Counted from the first letter of the stretch, positions 36,568-47,365 are shown. The stretch is DNA of 64,000 bases from Rhodoferax sp. (GCF_028689295.1 NZ_JAQTWL010000003.1:184104-248103), one strand, 5' to 3'. Notes: generated by a model from the letters alone, not told the origin. Numbers and translations: made by a program.

Positions 36568-37311
36568 ATGATGATCCGCGTATTGGTGGTGGACGATGAA
36601 AGCCTGGCGCGCAGCCGGCTCAAAGCGCTGTTGGGCGATTGCGGCCAGCCTGGTGCGCAGGTGCTTGGTGAAGCTGCCAATGCGGTGCAGGCGGTGGAGT
36701 TCTTGCAGCACCATGCGGTCGATGCAGTGCTGCTTGACATCCACATGCCCGGCGCCGATGGCCTGATGCTGGCGCAGGCGCTGCGCCAGTTGCCCCATCC
36801 GCCCGCCATCGTTTTTGTCACGGCCTACGCTGAACACGCGGTGCAGGCTTTCGAGCTGGAGGCGCTGGACTACCTCACCAAGCCGGTGCGGCTGGAGCGC
36901 CTGCAGGCCGCACTGCAAAAAATAGCGCGTGTGACGCAGCTTGTGCCGCAAGCTCCAGCAGAATGGCTTGAGGAAGTGCTGGTGATCCAGGAGCGCGGCG
37001 GCGCCGAGCGCGTGCCGTTGGCGCAGGTGCTGTACCTGAAGGCCGAGCTGAAATACATCACGGTGCGCACCGCCAGCCGCAGCTACCTGCTGGAGGGCGC
37101 GCTGTCCGAGCTGGAGGCCCGCTACGCCAGCCGCTTCATGCGCATTCACCGCAATGCGCTGGTGGCCCGGCGCGCCGTGCGGGCGCTGGAGAGGCACCAC
37201 GACCCCGAAGAGGGAGAGGGGTGGGCAGTGCAGCTGGACGGCGTCGAGGAAACGCTGTTCGTTTCGCGCCGCCAGCTTGCCGCCGTGCGGGCGCTGGTGA
37301 GCGCGGCCTGA
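36568..37311 (+). CDS. algR: LytTR response regulator AlgR
   Basis: The ATG at 36568 follows AGAGGAGG, giving 247 residues (a second ATG is next to it). A receiver domain (phosphorylation aspartate in VLLDIHMPG, D57) precedes a LytTR DNA-binding domain with YLLEGALSELEARY and RFMRIHRNALVA. With AlgZ it forms a two-component pair that in relatives regulates exopolysaccharide, type IV pili and related surface genes; targets here are not known. It converges on ppc. Confidence 0.9.
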   Translation: MMIRVLVVDDESLARSRLKALLGDCGQPGAQVLGEAANAVQAVEFLQHHAVDAVLLDIHMPGADGLMLAQALRQLPHPPAIVFVTAYAEHAVQAFELEALDYLTKPVRLERLQAALQKIARVTQLVPQAPAEWLEEVLVIQERGGAERVPLAQVLYLKAELKYITVRTASRSYLLEGALSELEARYASRFMRIHRNALVARRAVRALERHHDPEEGEGWAVQLDGVEETLFVSRRQLAAVRALVSAA

Positions 37312-37323
37312 TGGCAAACGATT

Positions 37324-40173
37324 TCAACCGGTGTTGCGCAGCCCTGCGGCAATGCCGTTGATCGAGATGTGGATGCCGCGCTTGAGCCGGTCATCGGTCT
37401 GACCGGCGCGGAAGCGGCGCACCAGTTCCACCTGCAAATGGTGTAGCGGGTCAATGTAGGGGAAACGGTGGCGGATCGAGCGTTGCAGCGCGGCGTTGTT
37501 GGCCAGGCGCTGCTTGTCGCCGGTGATCAGCTCCAGCGCGTGCGCGGTGCGGTGCCATTCCAGCTCGATGGCGCTGAAGATTTTCTTGCGCAGGCGCTTG
37601 TCCTCCACCAGTTCGGCGTAGCGCGAGGCCAGCGCCAGGTCGCTCTTCGCCATCACCATGTCCATGTTGGACAGCAGCGAGCTGAAGAACGGCCATTTTT
37701 TGTGCATTTGCTGCAGCAGCGCCAAGCGCTGCTGGCTGAGCTTGGGGGTAGCCCCGAGCGGATTCAGGAACGCATCCACCGCCGCGCCGAAACCGAACCA
37801 TCCGGGCAGCGTCAGGCGGCATTGGCCCCAGCTGAAGCCCCAGGGGATGGCGCGCAGGTCTTCGATTTTTTGCGTCGCCTTGCGTGACGCCGGGCGCGAA
37901 CCGATGTTGAGCTCGGCAATTTCGCGGATCGGCGTGGCATCGAAAAAATATTCGGTAAAGCCCGGGGTCTCGTACACCAGCTTGCGGTAGGCCGCCATGC
38001 TGGAGAGCGACAGCTCGGCGGCCGCCTGCAGGAAAGCAGGCTTGGCCGATTGGGTGGGGTTGAGCAGCGTGGCCTCCAGCGTGGCCGCCACCAGCGTTTC
38101 CAGGTTGCGCCGACCAATTTCGGGGTTGGCGTATTTGGAGCCGATCACCTCGCCCTGCTCGGTCAGGCGGATCTGGCCGCGCACGGTGCCCGGGGGTTGC
38201 GCCAGGATGGCCTCGAAGCTCGGGCCGCCGCCTCGCCCCACGGTGCCGCCACGACCGTGGAACATGCGCAAGCGGATCGGGCTGACGTGGGCGCTCTGGT
38301 TGATGCCGTCGAACATGTCCACCAGCGCGATCTCGGCTTGGTACAGCTCCCAGTTGCTGGTAAAAATGCCGCCGTCCTTGTTGCTGTCGGAGTAGCCCAG
38401 CATGATGTCCTGCTCGCCATACTGGTCTTGGGCGCCGCGCTGCACCATGGCCAGCACGCCGGGCAGGGCGTAATACTCGCGCATGATGCTTGATGCGTTG
38501 CGCAGGTCGTCGATGGTCTCAAAGAGCGGTACCACGATCAGGTCGCAAGTGGCATGCGTGTCGAGCGTGCCGTGCATCAGCCCCACTTCTTTTTGCAGCA
38601 ATATTATTTCGAGCAGGTCGCTCACGGTTTCGGTGTGGCTGATGATGTAGTGGCGAATGGCCTGCGTCCCGAACAGCGCGCGTGACTGTTTGGCGGTCTC
38701 GAAGATGCCGAGCTCGCTCAACGTGTGGGCGCTGTAGGCGTGGCCGATCACGCGCAGCGGGCGGGCGTCGCACAGCAGGCGCATCAGCAATTCACGCTTG
38801 GCGGCCTCGTCGAGCTGGCCGTAATGCGGCGTGATGCGCGCCGTGGCCAGCAGTTCGGCCAGCACCGCTTCGTGCTGGTCCGAGCTTTGGCGCAGATCGA
38901 CGCTGGCCAGGTGAAAGCCAAACACTTCCACCGCCCGGATCAGTGGCTGCAGACGCTGTGTCACCAGCGCCTGGGCGTGCTGCGCCAGCAGCGACGATTC
39001 GATGATGCGCAGGTCGCGAAGCAGGTCTTCAGGCTTGAGGTAAGGGTTCTGCGGCGCCACCGCATGACGGGCGGCCTCGCCACCGCTGAGCGCCTTCAGG
39101 GAGGCCGCCAGTCGCGCGTAAACGCCGATCAGGGCGCGCCGGTAGGGCTCGTCCTTGCGGTGCTCGTTGCTGTCGGGCGAGTGGGCCGCCAGCGCCTGCA
39201 TCTCGGGCGGAAAGTCCATCAGCATGGCCGACAGAGACAGTTCGCCGCCCAGGTAGTGCACCTCGGTCAGGTAATGCCGCAGCGCCATGTCGGCCTGGCG
39301 GCTTAAGGCGTGGCTCAGGGTCTGGGCGTTGACGTTGGGGTTGCCATCGCGGTCGCCGCCAATCCATTGGCCCATGCGCAGGAAACTGTGCACCGGGTGC
39401 GGCCCCAGAGCCTGCTCCAGGCTGGCGTAGAGCTTGGGAATTTGACGCAGAAAGGTCGATTCGTAATAACTCAGCGCGTTCTCCACCTCGTCGGCCACGG
39501 TGAGCTTGGAAAAGCGCAGCAGCCGGGTGTGCCACAACTGCAGCACGCGGGCGCGCAACTGGGCTTCGTTCTGGCTCAGTTCGCGTGGCGTGAGCGCATC
39601 GTGCGCCACCTTGCTGGCCGCCGCCTGCGCCAGGATGTCGTCGCGCGCGGTGAGCAGTTGTGCAATCGCGCGTTCGGCATCCAGGATGCTCTTGCGCTGC
39701 ACCTCGGTGGGGTGGGCCGTGAGCACCGGTGAGACAAAACTGTGCGCCAGCATGTCGCTGATGGCTTGCGGCGTGATGCCTTTGTCCGCCAGTCGTTTGA
39801 GCGTCATGTCGATGCTGCCGGGGCGGATGCTGCCGGCGCGCTCATGCACCGCGCGGCGGCGGATGTGGTGACGGTCTTCCGCCAGATTGGCCAAGTGGCT
39901 GAAATAGGTAAAGGCCCGCACCACGCTCACGGTCTGGTCGCCGCTGAGCGACTTGAGCAACTTGTTGAGCGCCTTGTCGGCCACCAGGTCGGCGTGGCGG
40001 CGAAAGGTGACCGAAAGCTGGCGGATCTGCTCGATCAGGGCATAAGCGGCGTCGCCTTCCTGCTCGCGTATCACGTCGCCCAAAATGCGCCCGAGCAGGC
40101 GGATGTTTTCGACCAGCGGGCGCTCGCTGTTGCGGAGCGTGCTTGTTTTGGATGCAGGGGTGGGCTTGGGCAT
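37324..40173 (-). CDS. ppc: Phosphoenolpyruvate carboxylase
   Basis: Fixes bicarbonate onto phosphoenolpyruvate to form oxaloacetate, refilling the TCA cycle. 949 residues from the ATG at 40173. Catalytic signatures are [12 protein letters not shown], the [10 protein letters not shown] phosphate loop and [14 protein letters not shown], and the protein ends in the conserved [13 protein letters not shown]. It interrupts the algR-hemC neighbourhood found in pseudomonads and is divergent from hemC. Confidence 0.97.
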   Translation of the reverse strand: MPKPTPASKTSTLRNSERPLVENIRLLGRILGDVIREQEGDAAYALIEQIRQLSVTFRRHADLVADKALNKLLKSLSGDQTVSVVRAFTYFSHLANLAEDRHHIRRRAVHERAGSIRPGSIDMTLKRLADKGITPQAISDMLAHSFVSPVLTAHPTEVQRKSILDAERAIAQLLTARDDILAQAAASKVAHDALTPRELSQNEAQLRARVLQLWHTRLLRFSKLTVADEVENALSYYESTFLRQIPKLYASLEQALGPHPVHSFLRMGQWIGGDRDGNPNVNAQTLSHALSRQADMALRHYLTEVHYLGGELSLSAMLMDFPPEMQALAAHSPDSNEHRKDEPYRRALIGVYARLAASLKALSGGEAARHAVAPQNPYLKPEDLLRDLRIIESSLLAQHAQALVTQRLQPLIRAVEVFGFHLASVDLRQSSDQHEAVLAELLATARITPHYGQLDEAAKRELLMRLLCDARPLRVIGHAYSAHTLSELGIFETAKQSRALFGTQAIRHYIISHTETVSDLLEIILLQKEVGLMHGTLDTHATCDLIVVPLFETIDDLRNASSIMREYYALPGVLAMVQRGAQDQYGEQDIMLGYSDSNKDGGIFTSNWELYQAEIALVDMFDGINQSAHVSPIRLRMFHGRGGTVGRGGGPSFEAILAQPPGTVRGQIRLTEQGEVIGSKYANPEIGRRNLETLVAATLEATLLNPTQSAKPAFLQAAAELSLSSMAAYRKLVYETPGFTEYFFDATPIREIAELNIGSRPASRKATQKIEDLRAIPWGFSWGQCRLTLPGWFGFGAAVDAFLNPLGATPKLSQQRLALLQQMHKKWPFFSSLLSNMDMVMAKSDLALASRYAELVEDKRLRKKIFSAIELEWHRTAHALELITGDKQRLANNAALQRSIRHRFPYIDPLHHLQVELVRRFRAGQTDDRLKRGIHISINGIAAGLRNTG

Positions 40174-40276
40174 GGCAGTTTTCAAAGTCGGTAGGCAAAA
40201 GCTTAAGCAAAAGCCATGCTAGCATTCTCGGCTTGAACAAGATTACGAAAAGGTTACGGCTTTTCAGCCCCGCACT

Positions 40277-41227
40277 ATGCAGCACTTCACCATCGCAACA
40301 CGAGAAAGCCGCCTGGCCATGTGGCAGGCCGAGCATGTACAAACCCTTTTGAGTGCCAAGGGCCATCAGGTCAGCCTGCTGGGCATGACTACCCAGGGCG
40401 ACCAGATACTGGACCGCGCGCTGAGCCAAGTCGGCGGCAAGGGCCTGTTTGTCAAGGAACTGGAAGTGGCTCTGGAAGAAAAGCGCGCCGACCTGGCCGT
40501 GCATTCACTCAAGGACGTTCCGATGGAACTGCCTGAAGGCTTCAGTCTGGCCTGTGTGATGGAGCGCGAAGACCCGCGCGATGCTTTTGTCTCCAACAAA
40601 TATGCCAATCTGGATGCCCTGCCGCAGGGCGCGGTGATGGGCACGTCGAGCCTGCGCCGCGTGGCCTTGCTGCGCGCCTTGCGGCCCGACCTGCGCATCG
40701 AACCCCTGCGCGGCAATCTGGATACGCGTCTGCGCAAACTCGATGAAGGCCAGTACGACGCGATTGTGCTGGCTGCGGCCGGCCTCAAGCGCCTGGGGTT
40801 GGCAACACGCATTCGAGCGGTGTTCGAGCCTTCGGTGATGCTGCCGGCGGCCGGCCAGGGCGCGCTCGGCATCGAAGTGTGCTCCGACCGCACCGACGTG
40901 GTGGCGGCGCTGGCCCCTTTCGTGCACCAGACGTCCTGGCTGGCGGTGGCCGCCGAGCGCGCCGTGAGCCGGGCCATGGGTGGCAGCTGTTCCATGCCGC
41001 TGGCGGCCTACGCCACGCTCAGCGACAACCTTTTGACGATCGACGCCGCCTGGGGCGACACCGAGGGTCTTTTGCCGCTGGTGCGTGTGCATCTGGCCGG
41101 TCCGGTGACCGACCTGGCCAGCGCGGCCGATTTGGGCCAGCGAGTGGCAGATACCCTGCGCACCCAGGTGCTGGCCCAGGGCGGCACGCTGGCCCATTTG
41201 GCCGCAGCCGCCAGCCAACCGGGTTGA
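40277..41227 (+). CDS. hemC: Hydroxymethylbilane synthase (porphobilinogen deaminase)
   Basis: Polymerises four porphobilinogens into hydroxymethylbilane for heme and siroheme. 316 residues with the AVHSLKDVP motif holding the catalytic aspartate and [13 protein letters not shown]-like substrate arginines. The dipyrromethane cofactor cysteine is in [11 protein letters not shown] (C238). It is the first gene of a hemC-hemD-hemX-hemY operon with very short spacings. Confidence 0.96.
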   Translation: MQHFTIATRESRLAMWQAEHVQTLLSAKGHQVSLLGMTTQGDQILDRALSQVGGKGLFVKELEVALEEKRADLAVHSLKDVPMELPEGFSLACVMEREDPRDAFVSNKYANLDALPQGAVMGTSSLRRVALLRALRPDLRIEPLRGNLDTRLRKLDEGQYDAIVLAAAGLKRLGLATRIRAVFEPSVMLPAAGQGALGIEVCSDRTDVVAALAPFVHQTSWLAVAAERAVSRAMGGSCSMPLAAYATLSDNLLTIDAAWGDTEGLLPLVRVHLAGPVTDLASAADLGQRVADTLRTQVLAQGGTLAHLAAAASQPG

Positions 41228-41229
41228 GC

Positions 41230-42039
41230 GTGCGCATCATCGTGACCCGGGTGCAGCCGCAGGCGCAGCACTGGGCAGACCGCTTTGCCGCCAGGGGCCA
41301 TGAGACGCTGGTGCTGCCGCTGATCGAGGTGCGCGGTTTGAACAACACCACCGCGGTGCACGCGGCCTGGCAGCAGATGCCCGGTTACGCGGCGGCGATG
41401 TTTGTCAGCCGCCATGCGGTCGATTTTTTCTTTCAGGAACAACCAGGGCCGCTTTCCACTGGCAAGCCGCTGGCAGTTCAAACCACGCGATTCTGGTCAA
41501 CCGGCCCGGGCACCGCCAAAGCCTTGCTGGAACACGGCGCTGCCCCGGCTTTGATGGACACACCCCCGGAGCTGGCCGGGCAATTTGACTCCGAGGCGCT
41601 TTGGCAGTTGGTGCAGACCCGGGTGCGGCCGGGCGACAAGGTGCTGATCGTGCGTGGCGACAGTGTGGCGCCCGACGGCAGCACCACGGCCGACAATGAC
41701 CAGGGCGTGGGCCGCGAATGGCTGGCCGGGCGTCTGCGCCAAGCCGGTGCGCAGGTGGACTTTGTGGTGGCGTATCAGCGCGGTGCCCCTTTTTGGGGAG
41801 ATCGGCAGCGTGAGCTGGCGTGCGACGCCGCCTCGGACGGCTCGGTTTGGCTGTTCAGCAGCGCCGAGGCGCTAGGCCATTTGCGTGGCCTGCTGCCCGG
41901 GCAGAACTGGTCATCGACCCGCGCCCATGCGACCCATCCCCGGATCGCGGCAGCGGCCCGGGACCTGGGCTTTGGTGTGGTCACGCAGTCACGCCCCACC
42001 TGGGAAGAGGTGCTGGCGTCGGTAGAATCCCCGGCATGA
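41230..42039 (+). CDS. hemD: Uroporphyrinogen-III synthase
   Basis: Cyclises hydroxymethylbilane to uroporphyrinogen III. The start is taken as GTG 41230 (VRIIVTRVQPQAQ), two bases after the hemC stop, giving 269 residues; a TTG at 41224 overlapping the hemC stop is possible. The two-lobed HemD fold is weakly conserved but recognisable from IIVTRVQPQAQHWADRF and the late VTQSRPTWEEVLASV. Its stop overlaps the hemX ATG by four bases. Confidence 0.9.
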   Translation: MRIIVTRVQPQAQHWADRFAARGHETLVLPLIEVRGLNNTTAVHAAWQQMPGYAAAMFVSRHAVDFFFQEQPGPLSTGKPLAVQTTRFWSTGPGTAKALLEHGAAPALMDTPPELAGQFDSEALWQLVQTRVRPGDKVLIVRGDSVAPDGSTTADNDQGVGREWLAGRLRQAGAQVDFVVAYQRGAPFWGDRQRELACDAASDGSVWLFSSAEALGHLRGLLPGQNWSSTRAHATHPRIAAAARDLGFGVVTQSRPTWEEVLASVESPA

Positions 42040-43115
42040 ACCCCGAGCTTCCCCCCGAATCTGCCAACCCGCCAAGCCCCGCTGAGCCGAGCGCCAGTGC
42101 GACATCGACTACGGTTGGCGCCGCTGCCAAAAGCGCACCAGCAGCTCGATGGGCCGTGTGGCCGTCAGCGGTGCTGGCCGTGCTGGCCCTGTTGACGGTT
42201 GCCCTGTTATGGCAAAAAGTGACCGGCATGCAGGAGCAACTGGCGCGCCAGAGTGCTGAAACGCAATCGCAGTCTTCGGAGGCGCGGGCGCTGGCCAAAC
42301 AGGCCGTGTCCTTGGCGCAAGAGGCAGCGGCGCGCGCGGCCGTGCTGGATTCTCGCTTGAGCGAGGTGGCCCTGCAGCGCAGCCAGCTCGACGAGTTGAT
42401 GCAAAGCATGTCGCGTTCCCGTGATGAAAATCTGGTGGTGGATATTGAAGCCGCCTTGCGCCTGGCCCAGCAACAGGCGCAGTTGACGGGCAGCGTGGAG
42501 CCGATGCTGGCAGCCCTCAAAAGCGCCGACCAGCGCATTGTTCGGGCGGCGCAACCGCGGCTGGCCTTGTTGCAGCGCGCCATTGCACGCGACATCGACC
42601 GCGTCAAGGCTTCGGCGGTCAGCGACACACCCACGCTGCTGATCAAGCTCGACGAACTGGTGCATCTGGCCGATGAACTGGTGCTGGCGAATGCGGTGGC
42701 ACCCGCGCGCCAGGTTGAGAAAAACCTGGTCGTGCCACCGAAAGCGCCCGTGAGTTGGTGGCAAACTGGTTTCCAGATGGTGCTCGGGGAGGCGCGCAAC
42801 CTGGTCAGGGTGAGCCGCATCGAGTCTCCGGATGCGGCGCTGCTGTCACCGGAGCAGTCCTTTTTTCTGCGTGAAAACCTCAAGCTCAAGCTGCTCAACG
42901 CCCGCCTGGGGCTACTGGCACGGCAGATTGAATCGGCGCGCTCCGATCTGGCCGATGCGGAAGCCATGCTGAAAAAATACTTTCAGTCCAATGCGCGCAA
43001 AACCCAGGCCGCTGCTGCCTTGCTGCAACAGTTGCAGACGCAGATGCGCACCCTGCAGCTTCCGCGCATCGACGAGACGCTGGCGGTGTTGGCCACCGCC
43101 GTTGCGGGGCGCTGA
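42036..43115 (+). CDS. hemX: HemX-like membrane protein
   Basis: 359 residues from the ATG at 42036. A proline/alanine-rich cytoplasmic N-terminus (about 1-45) is followed by one transmembrane helix (SAVLAVLALLTVALLW) and a long periplasmic alpha-helical, probably coiled-coil part. The DIEAALRLAQQQAQLTG and FFLRENLKLKLLNARLGLL segments are diagnostic for HemX. The gene was once called a methyltransferase by fusion in enterobacteria, but no SAM site is seen here. Its role near heme enzymes is not settled. Confidence 0.88.
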   Translation: MNPELPPESANPPSPAEPSASATSTTVGAAAKSAPAARWAVWPSAVLAVLALLTVALLWQKVTGMQEQLARQSAETQSQSSEARALAKQAVSLAQEAAARAAVLDSRLSEVALQRSQLDELMQSMSRSRDENLVVDIEAALRLAQQQAQLTGSVEPMLAALKSADQRIVRAAQPRLALLQRAIARDIDRVKASAVSDTPTLLIKLDELVHLADELVLANAVAPARQVEKNLVVPPKAPVSWWQTGFQMVLGEARNLVRVSRIESPDAALLSPEQSFFLRENLKLKLLNARLGLLARQIESARSDLADAEAMLKKYFQSNARKTQAAAALLQQLQTQMRTLQLPRIDETLAVLATAVAGR

Positions 43116-43117
43116 CC

Positions 43118-44404
43118 ATGCGTGTGGCTTTGTGGTTCCTGGGCTTGTTCGGCGTGGCGGTGTTGCTGGCCCTGTTTGTCAGCAGCAACGCCGGCACGAT
43201 CACCGTATTTTGGCCGCCGCACCGGGTCGATCTGTCGCTCAACATGGTGGTGGTGTTGCTGGGCTTGTTGTTTCTATTGTTGCATCTGGCGCTCAGGGCG
43301 CTGGCGGCCCTGTTCGCCCTGCCGGGGCAGGCGCTGTCGTGGCGGGTGCGTCACCAGGAGCAGGCCATGCATGCCACCCTGTTGGATGCCTTGTCACATT
43401 TTGTCGCTGGCCGCTACCTGCGGGCCAGAAAGTCGGCGCTTGAAGTGCTGGCGCGTGAAGCGGCGCTGGCGCGTAATGGCGATGCGGGTTCTGCTGCCGT
43501 GCGTTTGCGAGTCTTGGCCAGTCTTCTGGCCGCAGAAAGCTCGCAGGCATTGCAGGACAAAACTGCGCGCGATGTCCATTTTCAGCAGGCCCTGGCACAG
43601 TCTGCCAGCCTGGGCGCGACGGGCATCCGCGAGGGCTTGTTGCTGCGCGCCGTGCGCTGGTCGCTGCGCGACCGCGATGCAGCGACAGCGCAGGATTGGT
43701 TTGCCCAGTTACCGCAGGGGGTCGCGCGGCGCACCCTGGCCTTGCGTTTGCGGCTCAAGTTGGCGCGTTTGACAGGCCAATCGAGCCTGGCGCTGGACAC
43801 GGCGCGCCTGCTGGTCAAGCACCGCGCCTTTTCCGAGGATTCAGGTCGCGGCCTGGTGCGCGCCCTGGCGCTGGAAAACATCCGGGCGGCTCGCGATACT
43901 GAGCAGTTGCAACGGATCTGGCACAAGCTCGAGTCAGCCGAGCAGACCATGCCCGAAGTGGCCGGTCTGGCGGCTTCACGTTGGCTGCCTTTGGGAGGCG
44001 ACCAGGCCACCGCGCTGGCATGGCTGCTGCCAGTGTGGGAGCGCATGGTCAAAGCCCCGAATGCGTTGAGTCAAAGCCAGAAGATTGCTCTGATACGGGT
44101 GCTGGAAACGGCATTTGCCGGCGCAGTCGATGCGACGTGGCTGGCGCGTATCGAGCGGGCACAAATGGCGCAACCTGGAGACGCCGTTTTGCAGTATCTG
44201 GCCGGCGTGGCCTGCCTGCAACTGGAACTTTGGGGCAAGGCCCAGCAGTTGATCAGCCAGGCTTTGCCGCGTTTGCACGATCACCGACTGGCTGCCAGCG
44301 CCTTGCTGATGCTCGCTGATCTGGCGCAGCGCCAGGGCGATTCCGCGCGGGCTGCCGATGCCTGGCAACAAGCCGCACAAATGGCATTGCGTCCGGAAGA
44401 TTGA
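43118..44404 (+). CDS. hemY: HemY-like TPR membrane protein
   Basis: 428 residues. Two N-terminal transmembrane helices (LFGVAVLLALFVSS and MVVVLLGLLFLLLHLAL) form the HemY_N domain, and a chain of TPR-like helices fills the rest, facing the cytoplasm by family precedent. It starts two bases after hemX. It is linked to late heme synthesis by operon position in many proteobacteria; biochemical function is not established. This is the end of the heme operon. Confidence 0.9.
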   Translation: MRVALWFLGLFGVAVLLALFVSSNAGTITVFWPPHRVDLSLNMVVVLLGLLFLLLHLALRALAALFALPGQALSWRVRHQEQAMHATLLDALSHFVAGRYLRARKSALEVLAREAALARNGDAGSAAVRLRVLASLLAAESSQALQDKTARDVHFQQALAQSASLGATGIREGLLLRAVRWSLRDRDAATAQDWFAQLPQGVARRTLALRLRLKLARLTGQSSLALDTARLLVKHRAFSEDSGRGLVRALALENIRAARDTEQLQRIWHKLESAEQTMPEVAGLAASRWLPLGGDQATALAWLLPVWERMVKAPNALSQSQKIALIRVLETAFAGAVDATWLARIERAQMAQPGDAVLQYLAGVACLQLELWGKAQQLISQALPRLHDHRLAASALLMLADLAQRQGDSARAADAWQQAAQMALRPED

Positions 44405-44458
44405 GTCGGGCAGTTTGCCTGTGGGCCATGTTCTGCGCAGCTGACCTTGGATGGAGGT

Positions 44459-45613
44459 TTAGCGGCTTTCTCGGGTTCGTTGAGCCGCTGTTTCTTCAAG
44501 TTTTTGACGCAAATCCGGCGCGCGGGAAATCAGGCTTTGATACTCCGCCAACCCCAGCACCAGGAAACGCGTTGGCTTGACGGTGGTCACCGTGGCGCTT
44601 CTCGGTTTGTTCTGCAGCAGACCCGCTTCACCAAAGAAGTCGCCGCTCTTGAGGCGGCGCGGGGCGGGGAAAAGGTCGATCTCGACCTCGCCGTCCACAA
44701 TGAAAAACAGCGAAGTTGAAAACTCCCCCTTGGTGATGACGATCACATGGGCGGGAACGATCAAGCTTCGCAGGAGACCGGAAATTTCCGATATCCAATT
44801 GGCGTCCAGGCCTTTGAACAAAGGCAGGCCCGATACGATTTTCCAATTTTGCAGCAATTCCCGGCGCCTGCGCTCGTTGGCAAAGCCAAGCGCGATCACG
44901 CCAGTGGGCATGGCCAGCATGCCGATGCCGATCAGCATGGTCATGCCGCCAAGAATGCGACCCGTCAGGGTGACGGGTGACATATCACCGTAACCCACCG
45001 TGGTCAATGTCACGATGCCCCACCACATGGTGTGCGGAATCGATTTGAATTGCGCGGGCTGCGCCTCACGCTCGATCAGGAAGAGGCAAGTTGACAACAC
45101 AACCAGCAAAAGTCCCAGGGTCAGTACCAATGCCATCAAGGTGTGCCGTTCGTTGTGAATGGCCGCTCCCACCAACTCAAGCGATGTCACATACCTTGAC
45201 AGCTTGAACAGCGGAATCACCCCGAACAGACTGAGCCAGCCGGTGGACGCAAAGCCGGCCAGGACAAAGACCAGCGGAACGCAGGCCAGCAGGTCGATGA
45301 CGCCGTGAAAGCTGAACAGATAGGCGCCGCACTTGCCCAGCACCGGAAACGTGCGCCACAGTCGATCACATTCTGGCGCCGTCCAGAAGCGCAGCAAGAG
45401 TTCTGCAAAAAAGATGCTGCCGCAAAGCAATAACGCGATCGAGGTGTTGGTCGCAATGTGTGGCTGCAACTCCGGCACCGACTGCAGCAGGGTCGCCGCC
45501 GTGGCCAGCACGACGTTGCCAATGACCAGCGCAGCCATCCAGGCTGCGCCGCGATGGTCCTCGCCGACGGGCAATGCCGCGTAAACCTGCTGGCGTAACG
45601 TGGTAGCAGCCAT
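44459..45613 (-). CDS. Voltage-gated-type potassium channel with cyclic nucleotide-binding domain
   Basis: 384 residues from the ATG at 45613 (a TTG nine codons earlier is possible). Six membrane helices are predicted, with the pore carrying the potassium filter TLTTVGYGD. A C-terminal cyclic nucleotide-binding domain (about 260-365) has the phosphate cassette FGEAGLLQNKPRSATV, including the glutamate and arginine that contact the nucleotide. The layout resembles the MloK1-type channels. S4 has few arginines, so gating by cyclic nucleotide rather than voltage is likely. The adjacent upstream gene on the same strand also has a cyclic nucleotide-binding domain. Confidence 0.88.
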   Translation of the reverse strand: MAATTLRQQVYAALPVGEDHRGAAWMAALVIGNVVLATAATLLQSVPELQPHIATNTSIALLLCGSIFFAELLLRFWTAPECDRLWRTFPVLGKCGAYLFSFHGVIDLLACVPLVFVLAGFASTGWLSLFGVIPLFKLSRYVTSLELVGAAIHNERHTLMALVLTLGLLLVVLSTCLFLIEREAQPAQFKSIPHTMWWGIVTLTTVGYGDMSPVTLTGRILGGMTMLIGIGMLAMPTGVIALGFANERRRRELLQNWKIVSGLPLFKGLDANWISEISGLLRSLIVPAHVIVITKGEFSTSLFFIVDGEVEIDLFPAPRRLKSGDFFGEAGLLQNKPRSATVTTVKPTRFLVLGLAEYQSLISRAPDLRQKLEETAAQRTRESR

Positions 45614-45672
45614 GGGTGTCCCGAAATGCTTGAGTCTCAACGACTGGACCAGTTAACGGGTGAGAATCATTG

Positions 45673-46320
45673 CTAGGCCGGATCCAGCGGCCCGAAGCTG
45701 CTGGCAGTGGCCTCGCGGCGCGCCTTTTCCGTGTCGTGCATGAGGCGCGCCACAATCAGGCGCATGACGTGAAAGCCCAGCTTTGGGTTCTGGTAATACA
45801 GGCGTGCCATGCCTTCGGCCGAAAGGCTGAAAAGGGTGCAGTCGGTGACGCATTCCAGGCTGAGTGTGCGGATATTGTCGGGCGCGAACAGACCAATTTC
45901 ACCGACCAGGCTGCCCGGCGCCAGCACCTCATCGTATTCCACCAAGCGCAAGCTGCCGGACTCCAGATACAGCATCTCCTTGGCCACGTCGCCCTTTTTC
46001 CACAGCCTCGTGCCCGCCTTGGCCGTTCGGCGCGTCATGTTCGGCAGCAGCCATTCGGAGATGGGCGTATCGGATTTGGCGTTTTCGATGGCCTTGACCA
46101 GCTTGTGGATCTGCAGCGTCTTCTTGATGTTGATCGGGATCAGCGCGCCATAGAGCAACAAGGTCGGCATGGCGGCAGCGAAGTAGCCGTAGAGCACCAG
46201 GAAAAGGCAGGCGACCAGGGCCACCACGCGCAGCGGCAGCATGCTTTTCATCAGATAGCTGGTCACCATCAAGCCAGCGCCGATGAAACCGTAGATATAA
46301 GCAATGTTGATATCGGTCAT
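45673..46320 (-). CDS. Membrane protein with C-terminal cyclic nucleotide-binding domain
   Basis: 215 residues: three hydrophobic helices (about 8-70, including VVALVACLFLVLYGYFAA and MPTLLLYGALIPINI) and then a CRP-like beta-roll (about 95-190) with GSLVGEIGLFAPDNIRTLSL as the candidate phosphate cassette. The arginine of the cassette is present; no helix-turn-helix follows, so it is not a transcription factor. It lies 59 bases upstream of the channel gene in the same direction. A membrane sensor of cAMP or cGMP is plausible; no known function. Confidence 0.75.
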   Translation of the reverse strand: MTDINIAYIYGFIGAGLMVTSYLMKSMLPLRVVALVACLFLVLYGYFAAAMPTLLLYGALIPINIKKTLQIHKLVKAIENAKSDTPISEWLLPNMTRRTAKAGTRLWKKGDVAKEMLYLESGSLRLVEYDEVLAPGSLVGEIGLFAPDNIRTLSLECVTDCTLFSLSAEGMARLYYQNPKLGFHVMRLIVARLMHDTEKARREATASSFGPLDPA

Positions 46321-46510
46321 GTCGTGACGCCATCGGTAGGAGATTGAGAGCGCAGTCCTTTGGCCCAGGCTGCGAGCTGGCGGTGGCCGGGCATTTCAGG
46401 TTTGCGCTTGCATGAAAAACCCTGCAACGAGATGGTATCACCGCACGACCAGTCGTGTTTTGGCGAGTCACATGTGGCGACTGCCATTGAGGGCGCCGCC
46501 CGATTTCCGG

Positions 46511-47359
46511 TCAAATTTCCAGGTTGTCGATCAGCCGGGTGCTGCCCAATTTGGCGGCGCCAAGCACCACCAGACCTTCGTTTTTGGCCAGTGCCGTGAC
46601 CTGATCGGCAACAGGGCTTTGCAGGTTGCTGCGGCAGCGCACGGTCAGGTAGTCGGGCTGCCACCCGCGCTGGGCCAGGGCGTCCATGGCGTGGTGTTCC
46701 AGGCTTGGCAGATCGGTGGCGCCGGCGCGCACGGCTTCGGCCATGGCGCGCAGGGCTTTTGAGAGTTGCACGGCTTCCTTGCGCTGGCTTGGGCTGAGGT
46801 AGTTGTTGCGCGACGACAGCGCCAGTCCGTCAGACGCGCGCAGGGTCTGGCCGCCGATGACCTCGATGGGCAGGGCGAACTGCCGCACCATGCGCCGGAT
46901 CACCATGAGTTGCTGATAATCTTTTTGCCCGAACAGGGCCACGCGCGGCCCGACGCAGGCAAACAGCTTCATCACCACGGTGCAGACGCCGCCAAAAAAC
47001 CCCGGCCTGAAATGGCCTTCGAGGATGTTGGCGGACTCCGATGGCGGCTGGATGGTGAAGCCTTGCGGCTCCGGGTACAGCTCTTTCTCGCCGGGTGCGA
47101 ACACCACATCGCAACCCGCCGCCTCGAGCGCCTGGCAGTCGGCCTCCCAGGTGCGCGGGTAGGTGTCGAAATCTTCGTGCGGCAAAAACTGCAGGCGGTT
47201 GACAAAAATGCTGACCACCACCACGTCGCCGAGCGGCTTGGCCTGGCGCACCAGCGCCAGGTGGCCGTCGTGCAGGTTGCCCATGGTGGGCACAAAGGCG
47301 GGACGTTTGAAGTTGGCCAGGTGCTCGCGCAATTCGGCGATGGTTCGGATGATCTGCAT
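46511..47359 (-). CDS. panC: Pantothenate synthetase
   Basis: Joins pantoate and beta-alanine using ATP. 282 residues of the nucleotidylyltransferase superfamily with [14 protein letters not shown] (the HxGH-type motif), [16 protein letters not shown], and LSSRNNYLS at the KMSKS-equivalent loop. It follows panB after 6 bases, so the two pantoate pathway steps are one operon. Confidence 0.96.
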   Translation of the reverse strand: MQIIRTIAELREHLANFKRPAFVPTMGNLHDGHLALVRQAKPLGDVVVVSIFVNRLQFLPHEDFDTYPRTWEADCQALEAAGCDVVFAPGEKELYPEPQGFTIQPPSESANILEGHFRPGFFGGVCTVVMKLFACVGPRVALFGQKDYQQLMVIRRMVRQFALPIEVIGGQTLRASDGLALSSRNNYLSPSQRKEAVQLSKALRAMAEAVRAGATDLPSLEHHAMDALAQRGWQPDYLTVRCRSNLQSPVADQVTALAKNEGLVVLGAAKLGSTRLIDNLEI

Positions 47360-47365
47360 AAAAAC

